5,748 nt of DNA from assembly GCA_938022485.1 (NCBI GenBank), contig CALIEE010000075.1:1-5748 (forward strand). Reading direction: 5' to 3'. The notes under the pieces are model-generated. The model saw only the letters and a list, made by a program, of their open reading frames with translations, was not told the DNA's origin and did not search any database. The DNA is from an uncultured bacterium (lineage in GTDB: Bacteria > Bdellovibrionota_C > UBA2361 > SZUA-149 > CALKYB01). Of this stretch, positions 1 through 5,356 are shown piece by piece. The translations under genes were made by a program, and so were the position numbers. Every line of letters starts with the position of its first letter. The first letter of the stretch is position 1.

Positions 1-417
1 GCCGGCAAAAACTATTGCCGCCCTTTGCCAAAGTGATTTTTCCAAAAACCAGAAATTCTTATCATTGAGCATTTTTTGAAGTTCCGGGGATATATCATCA
101 GGCATTCCAAAACTACTTCTAGGATCCTCAGTGTCTTCCGCTCTTACAGCCTCATCAGTAACCTGCTCTCCCGTTAACTGGTCTGGAATATCTCCAACCA
201 TTCTAACGTAACCACCGAGTGGAATTGCACAGAACTGATAATCGGTCTCAGCTCGACGCCAGCCAAAAAGCTTTTTCCCAAAACCAACCGAGAATTTAAT
301 CACTCCTACACCACACCACTTGGCTACGATGAAGTGTCCAAATTCATGTACTATTATCAATACGCACAGGACTGGCAGGCCTATTGCTATGATTCGAATT
401 ATCTCTAGTACGTCCAT
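1..417 (-). CDS. rseP: RseP/site-2 family intramembrane zinc metalloprotease, N-terminal part (runs off the left edge)
   Basis: Partial gene: an ATG at 417-415 opens 139 codons with no stop before position 1. Residues about 5-23 form a hydrophobic first membrane segment that leads straight into the zinc-binding protease motif HEFGH at residues 24-28 (two His ligands, catalytic Glu25). The stretch IPLGGYVRM (65-73) matches the conserved segment after the first helix in RseP/RasP proteins, and QRAAIVFAG at the window edge matches the start of the family's next conserved block (AGP...N). The family cleaves transmembrane anti-sigma factors or signal-peptide remnants inside the inner membrane; the actual substrate here cannot be read from this fragment. 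The PDZ region and the second active-site motif lie outside the window. An in-frame TGA sits two codons upstream of the ATG, so no earlier start is possible. No good Shine-Dalgarno is seen; only a GGGA about 11 nt upstream. Between residues 73 and 131 the loop is about 34 residues longer than in E. coli RseP. Confidence 0.93.
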   Translation of the reverse strand, partial: MDVLEIIRIIAIGLPVLCVLIIVHEFGHFIVAKWCGVGVIKFSVGFGKKLFGWRRAETDYQFCAIPLGGYVRMVGDIPDQLTGEQVTDEAVRAEDTEDPRSSFGMPDDISPELQKMLNDKNFWFLEKSLWQRAAIVFAG

Positions 418-486
418 TAATCAGAATATCCCGAAAGAGAGGTCTACATTATTCTCGGCTTTAATTATGACTTATAATCTTCGGCT

Positions 487-1695
487 CTAGAGAACACACT
501 CCGATGCAGCTTTTCTGGCAGCGGCATCGGCGTTTTCTATCTCAGCTAGTCCAAGAACATCACCAGACCCAGAGACAAGATTTTCTAGGTCCTTACCTAC
601 AATTCTAGCAATATCGACAATCTCGGTAAATCCTATTTCCTTGTTAAGAAATCGGCTTACAGCAATCTCATTGGCTGCATTTAGGATACAGGGCGCCAGT
701 CCCCCGATTCTCGAAGCCTTCCGGCAAAGCTCTAATCCTGGAAATCGGTCGTTATCAGGTTGAAAAAAACTCAAATCCTGAACGTTGGCCAGATCAAGAG
801 CTGCGACACCCGAGTTTTCAACTCGTAGGCCAGGACTCTCCTTTGGATCACGGCTAGCTAGTTTTGATAGGGCGTGAGCAATAGGAATTCTCATGTCTGT
901 TTGATAGAGCACTGCGGTTTGCGTACCATCCTCAAAGTCAATCATTCCATGCAATATGCTTTGGGGATGAACTAAAACTTTTACTTTATCTTCAGGCAAT
1001 TGAAATATTTGAACGGCCTCAATTACTTCAAGCCCCTTGTTTATCATCGTTGCAGAATCAACAGATATCTTAGCTCCCATTTCCCAATTGGGATGCTTGA
1101 TTGCTTGCTCCGGTGTAACCTCTTTCATCTGTTCAGCGTCTAGGTTCCAAAAAGGACCACCGGAAGCAGTGATCGTCATTGAACGAACTTCTCGTGGGTC
1201 GACACCAAGAAGAAGCTGATAAAGACTACTATGCTCAGAATCAACAGGAATCAGGCTAGACTTACTTTTCAGTAGCCTTGCATTGACCAAGTCCCCTGCT
1301 GCCACCATACTTTCTTTGTTTGCTAAAGCGATATGCACATCGTTCTCTATGGCAGTCAGTAAGGGCTTCAAAGCTGCATATCCAGAAATAGCCATTAGAA
1401 CTGTGTGCACACTAGGCTCTGATACAGCTAGTTCAGCAGAATTAGGACCAACTACTATTTTGGGACCATTCTTGCCGATTGCTCCCTGGAGATCTTCGCC
1501 TGATTTTTGGTCAGATACGGAAACCAATAATGGTTTGAACTCCTCGATCTGCTCTTGAAGCAACGACACATTCTGATTAGCAGAGAGCGATACTACATTG
1601 AATTTATCCGGGTTACGGCGAACAACATCTAAACCTGAAAGGCCTATTGTTCCCGTAGAGCCTAAAATAGCTATATTTCCAGGTTCTCGTTTCAC
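487..1695 (-). CDS. dxr: 1-deoxy-D-xylulose 5-phosphate reductoisomerase (MEP pathway)
   Basis: Cytoplasmic enzyme that rearranges and reduces DXP to 2-C-methyl-D-erythritol 4-phosphate with NADPH and a divalent metal, the first committed step of MEP isoprenoid synthesis. The 402-aa product (E. coli 398) starts with the NADPH-binding motif GSTGTIG at 12-18. Further family motifs are LANKES (124-129), PVDSEH (150-155, metal ligands Asp152 and Glu154), SGGPF (178-182), HPNW (201-204), KISVDSATMINKGLE (209-223, with substrate/metal residues Ser214, Asn219, Lys220, Glu223) and HPQS (243-246). All key residues are present. I chose the GTG at 1695-1693, 4 nt after the cdsA stop. A longer frame from a TTG at 1734 would add 13 cysteine-rich residues that only mirror the overlapping cdsA end. 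Neither start has a convincing Shine-Dalgarno, so coupling to cdsA translation is likely. The product feeds the precursor pool used by UppS two genes upstream. Stop is TAG. Confidence 0.96.
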   Translation of the reverse strand: MKREPGNIAILGSTGTIGLSGLDVVRRNPDKFNVVSLSANQNVSLLQEQIEEFKPLLVSVSDQKSGEDLQGAIGKNGPKIVVGPNSAELAVSEPSVHTVLMAISGYAALKPLLTAIENDVHIALANKESMVAAGDLVNARLLKSKSSLIPVDSEHSSLYQLLLGVDPREVRSMTITASGGPFWNLDAEQMKEVTPEQAIKHPNWEMGAKISVDSATMINKGLEVIEAVQIFQLPEDKVKVLVHPQSILHGMIDFEDGTQTAVLYQTDMRIPIAHALSKLASRDPKESPGLRVENSGVAALDLANVQDLSFFQPDNDRFPGLELCRKASRIGGLAPCILNAANEIAVSRFLNKEIGFTEIVDIARIVGKDLENLVSGSGDVLGLAEIENADAAARKAASECVL

Positions 1696-1699
1696 TAGC

Positions 1700-2491
1700 T
1701 CAACTAAGCAGAAACAACAGTAGTGGCGAGGCAATCAACAAACCGTCAACTCGATCCAAAAGACCACCATGCCCGGGGATCCAGTTTCCAGAATCTTTTA
1801 CGTCGTAGGCTCTTTTGAACATTGACTGAACTAAGTCTCCTAGTTGCGTCATCATACTGATAGCAGCGCACAAAAGTGCAATTTTACCATAGCCTAATTG
1901 CAATCCAGCAAACTCCGCCAAGGTAAGCCCCCCTACAATTGCCAGAAAAAACCCTCCGACACTTCCTTCAATAGTTTTACCAGGGCTAACAGTAGGTGCT
2001 AATCGATTCCGACCAAAGCTGCGCCCCGCGAAATAAGCTCCTGTGTCAGATAAAGCAACTACAGTAACAAACCAAATAATCTTGGAGCTATCCTCAATTT
2101 GAGAAATTGCTACAAGCAAACAGGTGCCGTAGCCAGCTATCCAAGCATAAATAGAGCTGAGCATTGGCACAGCAGCATCAAGATTATCTGCCGGCTCTCC
2201 TTTCTCAATTTTCCAAAGGGTCATTCCAAAAACGACAACAAGTCCGGCCATAGCAGCGAGGCAGGCCGTTTCCAGACCACAGGTTAGCCAACCGATACTG
2301 GGCAAAATTCCAGCAGTCGCCAGGATCAGTGTAGTATTTCTATTTCCCTGAAAACTGAATGAGAAGGCCTCGTATAGACAAATGAATACGCCTAGCAGAA
2401 TAGTCAGACTAAGCACCCTTCCTCCAACAAGAATAGCGCTTAAAAATACTGCTATCATCAATGCCGCAGAAGTCAGTCTTTCCTTAAGCAT
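1700..2491 (-). CDS. cdsA: Phosphatidate cytidylyltransferase (CDP-diglyceride synthase)
   Basis: Inner-membrane enzyme that makes CDP-diacylglycerol from phosphatidic acid and CTP, the branch point for bacterial phospholipids. The 263-aa protein is strongly hydrophobic, with roughly seven to nine membrane segments by eye (for example about 8-25, 27-45, 54-70, 75-92, 112-130, 138-156, 176-196, 201-215, 248-262). The CdsA signature is complete at the C-terminal end: QLGD (216-219), SMFKR (223-227), KDSG (232-235) and PGHGGLLDRVDG (239-250), including the acidic residues associated with metal binding. An upstream conserved block, SDTGAYFAGR (148-157) followed by SPGKTIEG (169-176), is also typical. 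The ATG overlaps the uppS stop by 8 nt (ATGCTTAA shared), so translation is probably coupled to uppS. The nearest GGAG lies 13 nt upstream, too far to be a strong Shine-Dalgarno. Stop is TGA. Confidence 0.96.
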   Translation of the reverse strand: MLKERLTSAALMIAVFLSAILVGGRVLSLTILLGVFICLYEAFSFSFQGNRNTTLILATAGILPSIGWLTCGLETACLAAMAGLVVVFGMTLWKIEKGEPADNLDAAVPMLSSIYAWIAGYGTCLLVAISQIEDSSKIIWFVTVVALSDTGAYFAGRSFGRNRLAPTVSPGKTIEGSVGGFFLAIVGGLTLAEFAGLQLGYGKIALLCAAISMMTQLGDLVQSMFKRAYDVKDSGNWIPGHGGLLDRVDGLLIASPLLLFLLS

Positions 2492-3224
2492 TTTTAGCTA
2501 CTTGCTCCGAGGTTAAACCAAAACGCCTCTCTCTTCCGAGATACTCTTGGAGACACTGTTTAAAATCATCTTTGCTAAACTCTGGCCAAAACTTTTCTGT
2601 CACAACAATTTCGGAGTAGGCTAGTTGCCAAAGTAAAAAATTAGATATTCTCATTTCTCCACTGGTACGAATCAGTAGGTCTGGGTCAGGAATCTCTGCA
2701 GTCCATAGGTTGGAAGCAAGTACCTGGGCGTCTATCTCATCTAAGCTTAGCACGCCTTCTTTTACTTTCTCAGCAACGCTTCGGCATGCATCAACAATCT
2801 CCTCTCGACCACCATAACTTAGAGCCAAAATAAGCTCCATTCCGTCACAAACCTTTGTTTCTTTTTCACTGGAAGCTACTGATTCAATCAGGTCTGCGGG
2901 AAGACGTTTCCGGTCGCCAATAAGTCGGAGCCTGATGCCATTTTTAGCAAGCTCAGAAGTTTCATTTTTTAAAGAATGACGAAATAGGTTCATTAAGCCA
3001 TCAACTTCCTTCTCAGTTCGATTCCAATTTTCGGTAGAAAAACTGAAAAGGGTTAAATATTTAATGCCTAGCTCTCTTGAAACCTGAACGATCTCTTTAA
3101 CAGTTTTAGCTCCACGTCTATGGCCTTCGATTCTAGGAAGCATATTCTGCTTGGCCCATCGACCATTGCCGTCCATTATGACCGCTACATGGGTCGGAAT
3201 ACTATTTGCACTATTGGCTTTCAT
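2484..3224 (-). CDS. uppS: Isoprenyl transferase, probably undecaprenyl diphosphate synthase
   Basis: cis-Prenyltransferase that condenses isopentenyl diphosphate onto farnesyl diphosphate to build the C55 carrier lipid used for peptidoglycan and other envelope glycans. The 246-aa length is normal. Family motifs are HVAVIMDGNGRWA (12-24, catalytic Asp18), GHRRG (34-38), LTLFSFSTENWNR (57-69), ALSYGGREEIVDA (134-146) and DPDLLIRTSGEMRISNFLLW (180-199), followed by AYSE (202-205) and FWPEF (212-216). Arg186, Arg192 and Glu205 correspond to the diphosphate-binding arginines and the metal-binding Glu of the E. coli enzyme. The ATG is supported by an AGGA at 3236-3233 with 8 nt spacing. It lies 18 nt after frr and overlaps cdsA by 8 nt. 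Chain length cannot be read safely from sequence alone; C55 is inferred from this being the cis-prenyltransferase of the canonical cluster. Stop is TAA. Confidence 0.96.
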   Translation of the reverse strand: MKANSANSIPTHVAVIMDGNGRWAKQNMLPRIEGHRRGAKTVKEIVQVSRELGIKYLTLFSFSTENWNRTEKEVDGLMNLFRHSLKNETSELAKNGIRLRLIGDRKRLPADLIESVASSEKETKVCDGMELILALSYGGREEIVDACRSVAEKVKEGVLSLDEIDAQVLASNLWTAEIPDPDLLIRTSGEMRISNFLLWQLAYSEIVVTEKFWPEFSKDDFKQCLQEYLGRERRFGLTSEQVAKNA

Positions 3225-3242
3225 TTAAGAAATCCTGGGAAG

Positions 3243-3821
3243 CTAGACTTCCAAACACTCTGCTTCTTTGGCTTTAAGAAGTGAGTCGACCTCAGCGATC
3301 CTTTTATCGGTTTGATTTTGTATTTTTTCCAAAACCTTCTTAGCATCATCTTTTGAAAGGCTGCTGTCTTTTTCCTGCGCCTTAACTATATCATTGGAAT
3401 CTCGCCTATGATTTCTAATCGAAATCTTAATTTCTTCAGCGATCTTATTTAGATACTTTACTATCTCCTTACGTCCCTCTTCAGTAAGCGTTGGGATATT
3501 AATTCTTACCAAAGTGCCTTCAACGGACGGGTTTAGACCTAAACCAGAAGTTTGAATCGCCTTCTCTACCGCACTAACAGCCCCTGCATCGAAAACCTGG
3601 ACTGTAACCAGTCTGGCTTCGGGTGCAGCAATCTGACCTAAATGCGAAAGTTGAGTTTTGGAGCCATAATAGTCAACCATTAAGCCTTCAACCAAACCTG
3701 TGGAGGCTCTGCCCGTTCTCACCTTTTGAAGGTCTCTCTTGAAGGATTCCAGCGCAGCCGCACATTCTTCCTCATGAAGTACTAGAATTTCTTGTTCCGA
3801 CAATGCTTCTGACTCTGACAT
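3243..3821 (-). CDS. frr: Ribosome recycling factor (RRF)
   Basis: Cytoplasmic factor that, with EF-G, splits the post-termination ribosome so subunits can be reused. The 192-aa protein (E. coli 185) has about 7 extra residues at the N-terminus. Recognisable family blocks are LQKVRTGRAS (31-40), VDYYGSKTQL (49-58), EARLVTVQVFD (68-78), VEKAIQTSGLGLNP (85-98), VRINIPTLTEEGRKEIVK (105-122) and IRNHRRDSND (135-144), the last holding the conserved arginine cluster of the three-helix domain I. Domain II is the central beta-rich part, about 37-112. Small departures from E. coli are Gly116 where E. coli has Arg (TEERRK) and Thr111 where E. coli has Pro (PPLTEE). The ATG has a GGAG at 3833-3830 with 8 nt spacing. 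The gene sits 39 nt after pyrH and 18 nt before uppS. Stop is TAG, and an in-frame TAA lies directly before the uppS ATG. Confidence 0.97.
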   Translation of the reverse strand: MSESEALSEQEILVLHEEECAAALESFKRDLQKVRTGRASTGLVEGLMVDYYGSKTQLSHLGQIAAPEARLVTVQVFDAGAVSAVEKAIQTSGLGLNPSVEGTLVRINIPTLTEEGRKEIVKYLNKIAEEIKISIRNHRRDSNDIVKAQEKDSSLSKDDAKKVLEKIQNQTDKRIAEVDSLLKAKEAECLEV

Positions 3822-3860
3822 AAATTTTTCTCCGGTCGGGAAAAGCTTAATCTACAGCTT

Positions 3861-4574
3861 CTAATTGGTAACGAGGGTACCTACGTTATCTCCGGCCACC
3901 ACTCTTTGAATATTTCCTTCGGTGATGATGTTAAAAACTTTAATTGGGATCTTCTCTTCCATGCAAAGAGAAACTGCTGTCGCGTCCATGACTCTTAGTT
4001 GCTTACTAAGGGCTTCCATGAAGCTAATTTCATTAAACAACTCTGCATCGTCGTGTTTTTTGGGGTCTTTGTCATAAACGCCATCTACCTTAGTCCCCTT
4101 CAAGATCACTTCTGCTCCGATTTCCTTAGCTCGAAGAGCTGCAGCGGTATCTGTCGTGAAATAAGGATTTCCAGTTCCGCAACCAAATATAACGATTCTA
4201 CCTTTTTCAAGATGCCTTCTGGCTTTTCTAGAAATAAAGGGCTCACATACAGCATTCATATGAAGAGCGCTCATCACCCGAGTTTTAAACCCCTGTCTTT
4301 CAAGTGTGCTTTGAAGAGCTAGAGCATTAATAACTGTTCCAAGCATCCCCATGTAGTCAGCCGAAACTCTATCCATGCCATGGTCAACTGAAGTAGAAAC
4401 GCCTCTAAAGATATTTCCGCCTCCAACAACCACTCCCAGCTCAACACCCGATTGATGTACGGCCCCAACTTCGGAAGCTAGGCGATTAATAACGTCTGCA
4501 TCGATACCGAAGCCTTTGTCAGCTGCGAGAACCTCACCACTTAGTTTTAAAAGTACTCGGCTGTATCCCGCCAT
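3861..4574 (-). CDS. pyrH: Uridylate kinase (bacterial hexameric UMP kinase)
   Basis: Cytoplasmic kinase of the amino acid kinase fold that phosphorylates UMP to UDP with ATP, supplying UTP and CTP; CTP is the co-substrate of CdsA further along this cluster. With the ATG at 4574-4572 the protein has 237 residues, close to E. coli (241). Motifs are KLSGE (10-14), GGGNIFRG (51-58, phosphate binding), DRVSADYMGMLGTVIN (68-83), GTGNPYFTTDTAAALRA (133-149) and TKVDGVYDKDP (161-171). The reading frame also has a TTG one codon earlier (4577). The AGGAG at 4584-4580 is 5 nt from the ATG but only 2 nt from the TTG, so I prefer the ATG. It follows tsf by 46 nt and precedes frr by 39 nt. UMP kinases are typically GTP-activated and UTP-inhibited; that is family knowledge and not visible here. 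Stop is TAG, with a second in-frame TAG two codons later. Confidence 0.97.
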   Translation of the reverse strand: MAGYSRVLLKLSGEVLAADKGFGIDADVINRLASEVGAVHQSGVELGVVVGGGNIFRGVSTSVDHGMDRVSADYMGMLGTVINALALQSTLERQGFKTRVMSALHMNAVCEPFISRKARRHLEKGRIVIFGCGTGNPYFTTDTAAALRAKEIGAEVILKGTKVDGVYDKDPKKHDDAELFNEISFMEALSKQLRVMDATAVSLCMEEKIPIKVFNIITEGNIQRVVAGDNVGTLVTN

Positions 4575-4579
4575 CAAAG

Positions 4580-4584
4580 CTCCT
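4580..4584 (-). promoter_or_regulatory. pyrH Shine-Dalgarno site
   Basis: AGGAG on the minus strand, 5 nt before the ATG at 4574. It decides the pyrH start: the TTG one codon further upstream would leave only 2 nt of spacing. Confidence 0.75.
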
Positions 4585-4620
4585 AAAGGTATTTTAGTTT
4601 AAAACCAGACTTGACAAGAA

Positions 4621-5274
4621 CTAGACTTGAGCCGCTTGTGCAACCTCTGCCGCGTAATCTACCTCTTCCTTCTCAATTCCTTCACCAACTTCAAATCTTG
4701 AAAATCGTCTGACGGTAATCTTTTCGCCAACTTTCACACTAAAGTCGTTGATAATATCACCAATGGTTTTCTTAGCTGAAGGGTCTTTAGCGTCTAGCTG
4801 CTCTAATAGACATACTTCTGTGTAAAACTTTGAAATCTTCCCTTCAATAATTTTATCAGCCATCTTTTCTTGTTCCGGCTTCAGCTGAGCCCGCAAGACC
4901 TCTTTTTCCTTCTCTAGCTCTGCTTCAGTGACTTCATCAGCACTTACAAATCTAGGGTTAGACCAGGCGATGTGCATGGCGATTTCTCTTCCAAGCTCAA
5001 GAAAGTCTTCTCCCTTGCCCACAAAGTCAGTCTCGCAGTTCAGTTCAAGAACAACTCCAATACGCCCACCACCGTGAATGTAGGAAATAATAGATCCCTC
5101 GGCAGCAACCTTTCCAGCACGTTTTTCAACTTTCTTCAGCCCTTTTTTTCTCAAGAACTCAATTGCTTTATCCATATCTCCAGAAGTCTCTGAGAGAGCA
5201 GATTTACAATCCATCATTCCTGCACCGGTTTTCTCCCGAAGCTCCTTAACTTGTTGAGCGCTGACCGCGGCCAT
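4621..5274 (-). CDS. tsf: Elongation factor Ts (short form)
   Basis: Guanine nucleotide exchange factor that releases GDP from EF-Tu during translation elongation. Residues 1-60 match the N-terminal domain: VKELREKTGAGMMDCKSAL (9-27), with the characteristic TGAGMMDCK core, then GLKKVEKRAGKVAAEG (45-60). ETDFVGKGEDF (81-91) is the conserved TDFV segment whose Asp-Phe pair inserts next to the EF-Tu magnesium site (Asp83, Phe84). VCLLEQ (154-159) and GEKITVRRFSRFEVGEG (183-199) close the core. At 217 aa it is about 65 residues shorter than E. coli EF-Ts (283), matching the short type known in several phyla. The end is intact, so this is a lineage form and not a truncation. The ATG has a strong GAGGAG at 5287-5282, 7 nt away. 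It lies 82 nt downstream of rpsB. Stop is TAG. Confidence 0.97.
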   Translation of the reverse strand: MAAVSAQQVKELREKTGAGMMDCKSALSETSGDMDKAIEFLRKKGLKKVEKRAGKVAAEGSIISYIHGGGRIGVVLELNCETDFVGKGEDFLELGREIAMHIAWSNPRFVSADEVTEAELEKEKEVLRAQLKPEQEKMADKIIEGKISKFYTEVCLLEQLDAKDPSAKKTIGDIINDFSVKVGEKITVRRFSRFEVGEGIEKEEVDYAAEVAQAAQV

Positions 5275-5294
5275 TTTAATTCTCCTCTATGAAA

Positions 5295-5310
5295 ATAACT
5301 ATATAACTAT
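5295..5310. repeat. Tandem duplication of an 8-bp unit (ATAACTAT x2)
   Basis: On the plus strand ATAACTAT occurs twice head to tail without a gap, in the rpsB-tsf spacer about 21 nt upstream of the tsf start. On the coding strand it reads ATAGTTAT twice. It probably reflects replication slippage in an AT-rich leader. A TATAGT on the coding strand is loosely like a -10 box but has no good -35 partner, so I do not call a promoter. Confidence 0.6.
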
Positions 5311-5324
5311 GATTTTGGTATTAC

Positions 5325-5346
5325 CTAAATCCGCGAGACGGTTTAG
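5325..5346 (-). other. Predicted RNA hairpin in the rpsB-tsf spacer
   Basis: In the transcript direction CTAAACCG pairs with CGG-A-TTTAG around a 5-nt loop (TCTCG), giving an 8-bp stem with one bulged A, about 10 nt after the rpsB stop. It is not followed by a run of U, so it is not a standard intrinsic terminator. It could be an attenuator, an mRNA 3'-end stabiliser or a processing site that sets the S2 to EF-Ts ratio. Its role is inference. Confidence 0.45.
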
Positions 5347-5356
5347 AAATTTAAAT

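Noticed and set aside
455..486. Direct repeat TCGGCT (455-460 and 481-486) in the dxr-rseP spacer
   Set aside because: Six bases only and imperfect beyond that; expected by chance.
3841..3862. Possible hairpin over the pyrH stop (AGAAGCT / AGCTTTT around an 8-nt loop)
   Set aside because: A 7-bp AT-rich stem with one G-U pair and no following U-run; downstream is C-rich and then the frr ribosome site. Too weak for a terminator.
3999..4322. Plus-strand open frame of 107 codons opposite pyrH
   Set aside because: It lies wholly antisense to a strongly conserved gene and resembles no known family. The other plus-strand frames (1037-1219, 1283-1558, 2099-2287, 4972-5193) are the same kind of shadow.
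4583..4597. Small stem CTAAA / TTTAG touching the pyrH Shine-Dalgarno
   Set aside because: Only five base pairs, four of them A-U, so not stable enough to claim control of pyrH translation.
5290..5325. Possible tsf promoter with TATAGT as -10
   Set aside because: No acceptable -35 hexamer at 16-18 nt; the match comes from an AT-rich tandem repeat.
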